This document shows positions 5,687 through 11,498 of a stretch of 15,756 nucleotides of DNA, piece after piece (positions within the stretch are counted from its first letter, which is position 1; each line of letters starts with the position of its first letter). Both the position numbers and the translations under genes were made by a program. Under the pieces are notes generated by a model. It saw only the letters and a program-made list of their open reading frames with translations. It was not told the origin of the DNA and did not search any database. Origin of the DNA: Alphaproteobacteria bacterium UBA6038 (GTDB taxonomy: Bacteria > Pseudomonadota > Alphaproteobacteria > Micropepsales > Micropepsaceae); the NCBI GenBank assembly GCA_002429315.1, contig DIZC01000099.1, positions 1 through 15,756 of the forward strand, in the 5' to 3' direction.

Positions 5687-6613
5687 ATGAGCATTGCGGC
5701 AGAGGCATCGCAGACGGGGGAAACGCGAACCCGATCCCCGCTCCGCCGGATTTGGGCGCGGCTTCTCAATTTCGTGAAATTCGGCGCGAATGCGGACCCC
5801 GATAACCGCGTCCCGTTCTATCGCCACCCGGTGCTGGTTCGTGTCACGCACTGGCTGAATGCCGGTGTGCTGCTGATCATGTTGATGAGCGGACTGCAGA
5901 TTTTCAACGCCCACCCGGCGCTCTACTGGGGGCGGCAATCGGACTTCGCCCATCCGCTGCTGTCGCTCACCGGGTTGCGGACGTCCGCGGGTGAAGACGT
6001 CAGGGGCATCACGCAGCTTGGGCCGTGGCGGTTCGACACCACCGGCGTGCTCGGCGCCTCGCGCGTGGAGGGCGCAATGGTGGCGCGCGGTTTTCCCGAT
6101 TGGGCGACGCTGCCCGGGCCGCAGTGGCTTGCGATGGGCCGCGTCTGGCACTTCTTCTTCGCCTGGCTGTTTGCGATCAACGGCGCGATCTTCGCGATTT
6201 ACGCCTTGGCGCGCGGCCACGTGCGCGATCTGCTTCCCACGGCGCGCGACATCGGGAACTTGCCGCACGAGATTGTCGAGCACCTGAAGCTACGCTTCCC
6301 GAAAGGCGAGGCGGCCAAGCGCTACAATGTGCTGCAGAAGCTCGCCTATTTCACCGTCATCTTCATTCTGGGACCGTTGGTGGTGCTGACCGGACTCACC
6401 ATGTCGCCGACCATGGATTCGGCGTTTCCATTCCTGCCGTGGATGTTCGGCGGCCGGCAAAGCGCCCGCACCATCCACTTCCTTTGCGCCTTTTCGTTCG
6501 TGGCCTTTTTTATCGTCCACATCGTGATGGTGGTGCTGTCGGGGACCTGGAACAATGTGCGGGCGATGATCACCGGCCGCTATATGATCGAGAAGAGCGA
6601 CGCACATGTCTGA
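5687..6613 (+). CDS. Membrane cytochrome b subunit (cytochrome b561/thiosulfate-reductase type)
   Basis: A 308-residue di-heme-type quinone-linked cytochrome b in the inner membrane. Four hydrophobic helices lie near residues 50-72, 152-176, 218-238 and 262-286. Likely heme ligands are H55 (RVTHWLNAG), H155 (VWHFFFAW), H264 (RTIHFLCAF) and H278 (FIVHIVMVV). A long loop between helices 1 and 2 (about 78-148) probably faces the periplasm. The role inferred is electron transfer between the quinone pool and the molybdoenzyme encoded next, whose ATG lies 8 nt inside this gene. I chose the ATG at 5687; an in-frame GTG at 5672 is possible, and neither has a strong ribosome site. It is larger than the six-helix-type MsrQ only in its loops and does not look like MsrQ, so this is not a standard MsrPQ pair. 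Confidence 0.88.
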   Translation: MSIAAEASQTGETRTRSPLRRIWARLLNFVKFGANADPDNRVPFYRHPVLVRVTHWLNAGVLLIMLMSGLQIFNAHPALYWGRQSDFAHPLLSLTGLRTSAGEDVRGITQLGPWRFDTTGVLGASRVEGAMVARGFPDWATLPGPQWLAMGRVWHFFFAWLFAINGAIFAIYALARGHVRDLLPTARDIGNLPHEIVEHLKLRFPKGEAAKRYNVLQKLAYFTVIFILGPLVVLTGLTMSPTMDSAFPFLPWMFGGRQSARTIHFLCAFSFVAFFIVHIVMVVLSGTWNNVRAMITGRYMIEKSDAHV

Positions 6614-7391
6614 CTCCAGCCGCCGCAATTTCCTGCGTGGCGCGGCCGTGAGCGCCGGTGCGCTCACGCTCGCCGGCTGCAAATCGCTGTCGCAAACCCA
6701 CTGGGTGCAGGACGTTCTCTACACGGCGGAAGGCCTGACACGGCGGGTGCAGCGGCTGTTCGCCGGCAGCCACGCGCTGGCAACCGAATACAGCAAGGCG
6801 GACATCGCGCCGGTGTTCCGCACCAACGGCACGCTCGATCCGCCGACGGACGATTACCAAGGCCACCTCCAGGAGGGCTTCGCCTATTGGGAGATCAAGG
6901 TGGATGGGCTGGTGGAGCATCCGCTGACGCTCAGCCTCGCCGACTTGCGCAAGCTGCCGTCGCGCACCCAGATCACCCGGCACGATTGCGTGGAAGGCTG
7001 GTCGTGCATCGGCGAATGGACCGGTGTGCCGCTGCGCATCGTGCTCGCCATGGCCAAGCCCAAGCCGAACGCGCGCTATTGCGTGTTTTACTGCGCCGAC
7101 CCGATGGACGATTCGGACGATGACGGCGTGGCCGATTCCAACTTCTATTACGAGAGCCACGACCTGCTCGAAGCCACGCACCCGCAAACCCTGCTGGCCT
7201 ATGAACTGAACGGCAAGCCGCTGCCGGTCGCCAACGGCGCGCCGGTGCGGCTGCGGGCCGAGCGCCAGCTGGGCTACAAGCAGGCGAAATACATCCAGCG
7301 CATCGAGCTGGTGGAAAGCTTCGCCCATATTGGCGGCGGCAAGGGCGGCTACTGGGAAGACCAGGGCTACAATTGGTACGGCGGCATCTGA
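6606..7391 (+). CDS. Tat-exported molybdopterin oxidoreductase, sulfite-oxidase/MsrP fold
   Basis: A 261-residue molybdenum-cofactor enzyme. The N-terminus carries a twin-arginine signal, SRRNFLRG at 5-12, then a hydrophobic run ending in LAGC (22-25). That is also a lipobox, so C25 may be lipidated after Tat export. The Mo domain spans about 92-250. C128 in HDCVEGWSCIGEWTGVPL aligns with the cysteine that ligates Mo in MsrP and sulfite oxidase. FYCADPMDD, TLLAYELNGKPLPVANGAPVRL and GYKQAKYIQRIELV are the usual later motifs. There is no C-terminal dimerisation domain, so it is closer to MsrP (YedY) than to eukaryotic sulfite oxidase. It overlaps the cytochrome b gene by 8 nt and should receive or give electrons through it. 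The substrate is unknown; sulfite, methionine sulfoxide and other S- or N-oxides are all possible. Confidence 0.9.
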   Translation: MSDSSRRNFLRGAAVSAGALTLAGCKSLSQTHWVQDVLYTAEGLTRRVQRLFAGSHALATEYSKADIAPVFRTNGTLDPPTDDYQGHLQEGFAYWEIKVDGLVEHPLTLSLADLRKLPSRTQITRHDCVEGWSCIGEWTGVPLRIVLAMAKPKPNARYCVFYCADPMDDSDDDGVADSNFYYESHDLLEATHPQTLLAYELNGKPLPVANGAPVRLRAERQLGYKQAKYIQRIELVESFAHIGGGKGGYWEDQGYNWYGGI

Positions 7392-7721
7392 TCATTCCGC
7401 CGCGGCGCGCACGGCGATGGCGGCGAACGCGCCGGCCAGATCGCGTTTTCTCGCGCGCAACTCATAGTCCATCTGCAGTCCGAGAAAGAAGCCCTCCGAC
7501 ATTCCGAAGTAGCGCGCCAGCCGCAAATCGGTATCGGCGGTAATCGCGCGCTGTCCCAGCACGATTTCGTTGATGCGGCGGGGCGAAACGTGAATGGCCC
7601 GGGCAAGCGCGTTCTGGCTCAGGCCCATCGGCTTGAGGAATTCTTCGTGCAAAATCTCCCCCGGTGCGACCGGAGGAAGAAGCGTCCCGCCGTCAGCGCG
7701 ATTTCTTGCAGGCTTATTCAT
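7392..7721 (-). CDS. HigA-type antitoxin (XRE/VapI family HTH protein)
   Basis: 109 residues with a helix-turn-helix domain at about 20-75: PGEILHEEFLKPMGLSQNALARAI, VSPRRINEIVLGQRAIT and DLRLARYFGMSEGFFLGLQ, the standard HigA/VapI pattern. The C-terminal LQMDYELRARKR is also typical. HigA represses its operon and blocks the HigB ribonuclease. The ATG (complement of 7719-7721) lies inside the last codons of the higB remnant, the normal higBA overlap, which fixes the start. An in-frame extension to 7877 runs through the palindromic element and is not real. The gene itself looks intact, but its toxin and native promoter are lost, so it is probably an orphan. Its stop abuts the molybdoenzyme stop. 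Confidence 0.9.
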   Translation of the reverse strand: MNKPARNRADGGTLLPPVAPGEILHEEFLKPMGLSQNALARAIHVSPRRINEIVLGQRAITADTDLRLARYFGMSEGFFLGLQMDYELRARKRDLAGAFAAIAVRAAAE

Positions 7722-7800
7722 CGTGGTAGTCGACGATCTCGACATCGGCCGCATCTCCATCCATCCAGCGGAAGCATATCCGCCATTGCCTGCGCGCCAA
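7714..7800 (-). pseudogene. higB toxin remnant, last ~27 codons only
   Basis: Too short to call as a gene on its own, but the reading RRQWRICFRWMDGD then AADVEIVDYHDE and a stop (complement of 7714-7716) is the characteristic end of HigB/RelE-type toxins (QWRICFRW...DVEIVDYH). It overlaps the higA start by 8 nt, exactly as intact higBA pairs do. Intact HigB is about 92-100 residues. Upstream of the tryptophan the match fades within a few codons, and the palindromic element begins at 7806. I could not find the 5' half on the far side of the element. The catalytic N-terminal and middle parts are absent, so it is inactive. Confidence 0.8.
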
Positions 7801-7805
7801 ACGCA

Positions 7806-7959
7806 CCCACCCTCCCCTTGAGGGAGGGTCGAACGAATGAGCGAAGCGAAATTCGTTCGGGGAGGGGCCAATGCCACGGATCGTGGAACTGACCCCTCCC
7901 CGAAAAAATCTTCCGCTCTCGCTTCAGATTTTTCGACCCTCCCTCAAGGGGAGGGTGGG
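7806..7959. repeat. 154-bp MITE-like palindromic element with perfect 28-bp terminal inverted repeats
   Basis: The outer 28 bases, 7806-7833 (beginning CCCACCCTCCCCTTGAGGG), are exactly complementary to 7932-7959. Inside are three further foldable units. A hairpin is formed by CGAACGAAT and ATTCGTTCG at about 7830-7859. A second inverted pair is CGGGGAGGGG (7858-7867) with CCCCTCCCCG (7893-7902). A small central hairpin is CCACG/CGTGG (7875-7887). A fourth hairpin is CGAAAAA.. with ..TTTTTCG (7901-7935). The whole can fold as a multi-armed cruciform. It encodes nothing, so if mobile it depends on a transposase elsewhere. I found no clear target-site duplication. The element sits where the higB coding sequence ends. 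Confidence 0.8.
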
Positions 7960-8002
7960 AAGCTCGCTCTAGCCGCTGGCGCGAGAGAGCGTGAGCCCAT
8001 TC

Positions 8003-8032
8003 GCCGTGGGTTGCCGTTGTACGGCCCACGGC
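8003..8032. repeat. Strong hairpin in the leader region of the DUF4870-like pair
   Basis: GCCGTGGG (8003-8010) pairs with CCCACGGC (8025-8032), and inside it GCCGT (8013-8017) pairs with ACGGC (8021-8025), giving a long stem with a 2-nt TT bulge and a TGT loop. No T-run follows on either strand, so a simple terminator is unlikely. TTGACT at 8037-8042, just downstream, could be a -35, but no good -10 follows. The rest of 7960-8091 shows no gene. Confidence 0.45.
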
Positions 8033-8091
8033 ATCCTTGACTGTGGCCGGCCGCTTCCCACATCTCTTGCGAAACCCGGGAGGGGATGGCG

Positions 8092-8442
8092 ATGGCCGAT
8101 GTCACCCAGGCGCAACCGGCGCCCACGCATGAGTCGCTGAGAGGCACCGCGATCCTCTGCTATGCCCTGTTCCTGCTGGGCTGGCCCACGGTTCACATCG
8201 CCACCGTCGTGGCGGTGGTGCTGGCCTACGTGCAGCGCGACGCCGCCCGCGGCACCGTCTGGGAATCCCACTTCCGCAACCTGATCGAGACGTTCTGGGT
8301 GGGGCTTGTCGTGGCGCTGGTCGCGATCCCGCTGTGCTTCGTCTTCATCGGCATCCCGATTCTGATCGGGCTGGCGGTGTGGGTGCTGTACCGCACGATC
8401 AAGGGCCTCGTCCGCGCCATCGATTCCGCGGCCTACGCATGA
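8092..8442 (+). CDS. DUF4870-like small membrane protein, copy 1
   Basis: 116 residues with about three membrane segments: 20-45 (AILCYALFLLGWPTVHIATVVAVVLAYV), 68-85 (WVGLVVALVAIPLCFVFI) and 86-101. The loop between the first two carries the signature RDAARGTVWESHFRNLIETFW (49-69). That pattern, a helix, a charged R/K patch, ESHF..., an aromatic W/F and two helices, is typical of DUF4870-like inner-membrane proteins with no known function. I place the start at 8092, because the ribosome site GGGAGGGG (8078-8085) directly abuts the earlier ATG at 8086 and is correctly spaced (6 nt) for 8092. It overlaps its paralogue downstream by four bases and should be co-translated with it. Confidence 0.8.
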   Translation: MADVTQAQPAPTHESLRGTAILCYALFLLGWPTVHIATVVAVVLAYVQRDAARGTVWESHFRNLIETFWVGLVVALVAIPLCFVFIGIPILIGLAVWVLYRTIKGLVRAIDSAAYA

Positions 8443-8846
8443 GCGACGCCACGCAGGCGCAAGCCGCCGGGCAGAGCGACGCGCGCATCGTCACCCTCAT
8501 CTGCTACGGGCTCTATCTTGCGGCGATCGCCATGGTGGTGACCGCCATCGTCGGCGTGGTACTCGCCTATATCAAGCGCGCCGAGGTGCGCGGCAGCGTC
8601 TGGGAAAGCCACTTCACCAATCTCATCCATGTGTTCTGGGCCGGTGTCGCGGCCACCGCGATCTGTCTTGCGGCGCTCACCATTGGCGTGCTCGGCATCT
8701 GGTCGGGCGTGCAGCACAACGATCTGCCGGTCGCGATCGGCGTGCTGCCGGCAGGCTATCTGGCGGCGCTGCTGTTTCTCGTCTGGTATCTCTACCGCAC
8801 GATCCGCGGCTTCCTGCGCGCCGCCGAAGGCCGCCCTTACGCCTGA
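8439..8846 (+). CDS. DUF4870-like small membrane protein, copy 2
   Basis: 135 residues, clearly a paralogue of the preceding gene. It has the same N-terminal plan (MSDATQAQ here, MADVTQAQ there) and the same ICYGLYL helix. The central signature RAEVRGSVWESHFTNLIHVFWAG is shared, and the ending, YLYRTIRGFLRAAEGRPYA, parallels VLYRTIKGLVRAIDSAAYA. It is about 19 residues longer, mostly through an insertion between helices 2 and 3 (GIWSGVQHNDLPVAIG). The ATG at 8439 overlaps the upstream stop as ATGA, so translation is probably coupled. The two may form a hetero-oligomer in the inner membrane; the function is unknown. It converges with the GST gene, with a 6-bp gap. Confidence 0.82.
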   Translation: MSDATQAQAAGQSDARIVTLICYGLYLAAIAMVVTAIVGVVLAYIKRAEVRGSVWESHFTNLIHVFWAGVAATAICLAALTIGVLGIWSGVQHNDLPVAIGVLPAGYLAALLFLVWYLYRTIRGFLRAAEGRPYA

Positions 8847-8852
8847 ACGGAT

Positions 8853-9464
8853 CTACGCCTCTGCCGACGGGCGGGCTTTCACGCGCTGAAACCAGGCGGC
8901 GATGTTCTTGTTCTCCTCCTTCAGCGGCTGGCCCACCTGGGTGCCGAAATCGAGGAAGCAGTAGAGCAGGATATCGGCCAGCGTGAAGCGCTTGCCGCAA
9001 AGGAATTCCTTGCCGTTCATTTCGCCGTCGAGCCATTTGAGGCGATCCTGGGCCATGCGCTTCAGCCCGTCGGCCGCTTCCGGCACCGTGACCACGCGGC
9101 TCTTGAACAGCGGCAGGCCTTCGGCAAACCGGAAGCCGTTGGCCAGCGGCTCGCAGATGGCGAGGTCCACGCGGCGCGTCCATTTGCGGGTTTCCGCCTT
9201 TTCTTCCGGCGTCGAGCCGATCAGCGGCGGATTGGGATGGGTATCCTCGAGGTATTCGCAGATGGCGGTGATCTCGGTGACGCAGTGGCCGCCGTCCAGC
9301 TCCAGCGCCGGCAGCTGGCCCGCGGAATTCTTCTGCAGATAGGGCTCCCGGCGGTTTTCGCCGGCCATCAGGTCCACCTGCTCCAGGGGGATTTCGATGC
9401 CCTTTTCCGCGATGAACATGCGGACCACGTGCGGATTGGGGCCGATCGAATTGTAGAGTTTCAT
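8853..9464 (-). CDS. Glutathione S-transferase family protein
   Basis: 203 residues, full length for a cytosolic GST. The N-terminal thioredoxin-like domain (1-80) starts MKLYNSIGPNPHVVRMFIAEKGI, has the cis-Pro motif AGQLPALEL (about 47-55) and the glutathione-contacting TEITAICEYLE (about 63-73). The helical C-terminal domain (about 88-203) has the usual N-capping FTLADILLYCFLDF (about 158-171). The family conjugates glutathione to electrophiles or reduces peroxides; the substrate here is unknown. The ATG complementary to 9462-9464 follows a good ribosome site (aaggaaa). An upstream in-frame start at 9488 adds eight residues that contain the ribosome site itself and is rejected. Unlike the GST-like gene at 2286-2730, this one is intact and from a different GST subfamily. 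Confidence 0.92.
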   Translation of the reverse strand: MKLYNSIGPNPHVVRMFIAEKGIEIPLEQVDLMAGENRREPYLQKNSAGQLPALELDGGHCVTEITAICEYLEDTHPNPPLIGSTPEEKAETRKWTRRVDLAICEPLANGFRFAEGLPLFKSRVVTVPEAADGLKRMAQDRLKWLDGEMNGKEFLCGKRFTLADILLYCFLDFGTQVGQPLKEENKNIAAWFQRVKARPSAEA

Positions 9465-9517
9465 GGAAAATTTCCTTTCCGGGAGCAATTTTGTGGGGAA
9501 ACGGTAGGCAACGCCGG

Positions 9518-9529
9518 TTGACCCGTCAA
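9518..9529. promoter_or_regulatory. Small inverted repeat between divergent genes
   Basis: TTGACCCGTCAA has exact 5-bp arms (TTGAC/GTCAA) around CC, in the 93-bp gap between the GST gene (-) and the small membrane protein (+). It could be an operator, or its TTGACC could be a -35, but no good -10 follows. The evidence is weak. Confidence 0.25.
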
Positions 9530-9557
9530 ATGGAGGTCACGATTTAAAGGTGGTGTA

Positions 9558-9902
9558 ATGAGTGCTGCGGTCGTCGGGGCGCGGAAGAGCGTCGTGCATA
9601 GAGTCTTTTGGCTGACATTGGGGTGGGGCCTGGTTGCGGTGGGCGCGCTGCTCCTGTTCGTGCCCATCCCCGTGCCGCTGATCGGCATCATGCCGCTGCT
9701 CATCGGCCTTGCGCTCCTTACCACGCATTCCAAGCCGGTACGCCGCCGTCTGCAGTTCGCGCGGCATCGGTTCGACTGGCTGTCGCACGCGTTCGACCGC
9801 TTTGCCCATCGGGCGCCGCAGATGGTGAAGCACATGATCCGGCGGACCAATCCGATTGCGCATGTGCGCCTTGCACGCATGCGGGCGCATCGTAAAGACT
9901 AG
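9558..9902 (+). CDS. Small membrane protein with a PGPGW-like two-helix hairpin
   Basis: 114 residues. A single hydrophobic hairpin, about residues 17-54 (FWLTLGWGLVAVGALLLFVP then IPVPLIGIMPLLIGLALLTT), is followed by a strongly basic, helical C-terminal half rich in R and H (VRRRLQFARHRFDWLSHAF and onward). The G..L...G..L...P.P.P....GL..L spacing resembles small PGPGW-type putative membrane proteins of proteobacteria, whose function is unknown. The start at 9558 has a ribosome site (aaaggtgg). The hydrolase gene starts only 5 nt after its stop, so the two are almost certainly co-transcribed. There are no catalytic motifs. Confidence 0.75.
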   Translation: MSAAVVGARKSVVHRVFWLTLGWGLVAVGALLLFVPIPVPLIGIMPLLIGLALLTTHSKPVRRRLQFARHRFDWLSHAFDRFAHRAPQMVKHMIRRTNPIAHVRLARMRAHRKD

Positions 9903-9907
9903 GCTTT

Positions 9908-10804
9908 GTGGCGATCCCGTTTAACCGCGCGTTCGATGTCCCCTATGGCGAGGTGCGACGGCTGACACCGATGGTGTCGCGGCTGCTGGCGCACAACCCC
10001 AGCCCGTTCACCTTCAAGGGCACGGGCGTCTACATCGTGGGCGCGAACGAGAACGCCCGCGATGTTGCCATCATCGATCCGGGGCCGCTGCTTGCCGAGC
10101 ATCTCGAGGCGCTGAAGCGCGCGCTCGCCGGCAAGCGCGTGACGCACATTCTGGTCACCCATACCCATTCCGATCATTCGCCGGCCGCACAGCCGCTGAA
10201 GGAATGGACCGGCGCGCCCACCTACGGCTTCGGTCCGCACGGGTCGGGACGGGCAGACGACGGCGTGAAGGTCGAGGAGGGCGGCGACCGGGCGTTCGTG
10301 CCGGACGTGGTCGTGCGCGAGGGCGATGCGATTGCGGGCGAGGGCTTCACCTTCGACTGCGTGTACACGCCTGGCCACACTTCCAATCACATGTGCTATG
10401 GCTTGCGGGACGAGAAGGCGCTGTTCACCGGCGATCACGTGATGGGCTGGTCGACGACCGTGGTCGCGCCGCCCGACGGCGACATGGCGCAATACATGGC
10501 GAGCTTGAAGAAGCTGCTCGCGCGCGACGATCGCATCCTCTATCCCACGCACGGCTCACCGATCCGGGATCCGAGGCCGTTTGTGCAGGCCTACATCGAT
10601 CACCGGCTGGAGCGCGAAGCACAGATCCTCGCCTGCATCCGCGACGGCGTCTCCACCATTCCCGACATGGTCGCCCGCATGTATGCCGACGTGGACAAGC
10701 GGCTCCATCCCGCCGCCGCCCGCTCGGTGCTCGCGCACCTCATCCAGCTGGAAGCCGAAGGCCGTGTTCGCTGCGATGGCGACCAGTACACCTTGACGAG
10801 GTAG
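9908..10804 (+). CDS. Metallo-beta-lactamase-fold hydrolase, LACTB2-like
   Basis: 298 residues in two domains. The MBL domain (about 16-220) has a complete di-zinc site: HTHSDH (H85, H87, D89, H90), H157 in TPGHTSNH, D176 in FTGDHVMGW and H215 in YPTHGSP. The C-terminal 75 residues (about 224-298, REAQILACI, ...RSVLAHLIQLEAEGRV) are the winged-helix-like domain typical of LACTB2-type proteins. Human LACTB2 is an endoribonuclease; the bacterial relatives are usually annotated only as hydrolases, so RNase activity here is only a possibility. The start is GTG at 9908, five nt after the previous stop, with no clear ribosome site. The stop codon (10802-10804) lies inside the 22-bp palindrome that controls the next operon. 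Confidence 0.9.
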   Translation: MAIPFNRAFDVPYGEVRRLTPMVSRLLAHNPSPFTFKGTGVYIVGANENARDVAIIDPGPLLAEHLEALKRALAGKRVTHILVTHTHSDHSPAAQPLKEWTGAPTYGFGPHGSGRADDGVKVEEGGDRAFVPDVVVREGDAIAGEGFTFDCVYTPGHTSNHMCYGLRDEKALFTGDHVMGWSTTVVAPPDGDMAQYMASLKKLLARDDRILYPTHGSPIRDPRPFVQAYIDHRLEREAQILACIRDGVSTIPDMVARMYADVDKRLHPAAARSVLAHLIQLEAEGRVRCDGDQYTLTR

Positions 10805-10828
10805 CTACCGGTAGCTACCTTTGAGGCA
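10793..10828 (+). promoter_or_regulatory. Phd-vapC promoter and operator; predicted leaderless start
   Basis: TTGACG (10793-10798) is a five-of-six -35 match. It is followed after exactly 17 nt by TACCTT (10816-10821), a three-of-six -10. The predicted start point, seven nt after the end of the -10, is 10828, the A of the antitoxin ATG, so the mRNA would be leaderless; consistently, the only upstream purine run (gagg) is one nt from the ATG. AGGTAGCTACC at 10799-10809 and GGTAGCTACCT at 10810-10820 form a perfect 22-bp palindrome that is also two tandem copies of the self-complementary GGTAGCTACC, filling the spacer. A Phd-type repressor bound there would block the promoter. Confidence 0.65.
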
Positions 10829-11109
10829 TGACCACGGTCAGCATCAAGGATGGAAAGAACCGTTTTCCAGCGCTCGTCCGCGAGGCGGAGGGCGGCAAGG
10901 TGGTTACGGTGACGCGGAACGGCCAGCCGGTATGCGAGATCGTGCCGCTGAAAAAAAGGGGCGGCATCGACTGGGAAGCCGGCGAACGGTTTCTGCGTGC
11001 ACGCGGCATTTCCGATCCTTTTCCGTACATCGCGCCGGATTTCGACGACCCGCTTCCGGAAGATTTTTTGCTCAAGCCGCTGCCTAAGGCGCGCCCGCGC
11101 CGGAAATGA
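10828..11109 (+). CDS. Phd/YefM-family antitoxin
   Basis: 93 residues. The N-terminal 45 residues are a Phd/YefM DNA-binding and dimerisation fold: VSIKDGKNRFPALVREAEGG, KVVTVTRNGQPVCEIVPL. The C-terminal half (about 50-93), with WEAGERFLRARGISDPFPYI and an acidic-to-basic tail, is the part expected to wrap around the toxin. It should repress its own promoter through the palindrome at 10799-10820 and neutralise the PIN toxin that follows. The ATG at 10828 is the only sensible start, but its ribosome site is poor, consistent with a leaderless transcript. Its stop overlaps the toxin start as ATGA (11106-11109), so the two are translationally coupled. Confidence 0.92.
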   Translation: MTTVSIKDGKNRFPALVREAEGGKVVTVTRNGQPVCEIVPLKKRGGIDWEAGERFLRARGISDPFPYIAPDFDDPLPEDFLLKPLPKARPRRK

Positions 11110-11495
11110 GACTGCTGCTCGACACGAGCATCGTTGTGCCGATTGCGCGCCTGGCGCCAGAACGCCTGAGCAACCTCAATCGCGCGGCCATATCCGATCC
11201 ACAGAATGTGCTCTTCGTCAGCATCGTCGCGCTTTGGGAAATCGCAATCAAAACGCGGCTGAAAAAGCTTGAAATCAAAATCAAGCCGCGCGACTTGCCG
11301 GCGCACCTGACGGGTCTGGGTATGCAGTTGCTGGTGATCGAAGCAGCGCACGTAATTGCCGAGCTTCAGACGGACGTGGCCACCCGCGATCCATTCGACC
11401 GGCTTCTCGCGGCCCAATGTGAAGTCGAGAATTTGCGACTTGTTACGACCGATCCGGCCTTGCTGGAGTATCCACTCGCCTGGCGGGGACCGTAG
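11106..11495 (+). CDS. PIN-domain toxin (VapC-like ribonuclease)
   Basis: 129 residues, a full PIN domain. The acidic active-site residues are in place: D6 in LLLDTS, E45 in WEIAIK, D95 and D98 in TRDPFDRLLAAQ, and D116 in VTTDPAL. Such toxins coordinate Mg2+ or Mn2+ and cleave specific RNAs, often tRNA or rRNA loops; the target cannot be predicted here. The order, antitoxin of the Phd type followed by a PIN toxin with WEI.IK and RDPFDR motifs, is a common type II arrangement. The start overlaps the antitoxin stop. Its 3' end is 3 bp from the convergent DUF1499 gene. All key residues are present, so it is probably active. Confidence 0.92.
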   Translation: MRLLLDTSIVVPIARLAPERLSNLNRAAISDPQNVLFVSIVALWEIAIKTRLKKLEIKIKPRDLPAHLTGLGMQLLVIEAAHVIAELQTDVATRDPFDRLLAAQCEVENLRLVTTDPALLEYPLAWRGP

Positions 11496-11498
11496 GCG

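Noticed and set aside
7722..7877. N-terminal extension of the HigA reading frame
   Set aside because: It runs through the higB remnant in another frame and through the palindromic element; the overlap with the higB end fixes the start at 7721.
7960..8091. Possible 5' half of higB on the far side of the element (minus-strand RQRLERA resembles the HigB NRLEAL motif)
   Set aside because: The similarity is six residues, in a different frame from the remnant, and the sequence further upstream does not resemble HigB.
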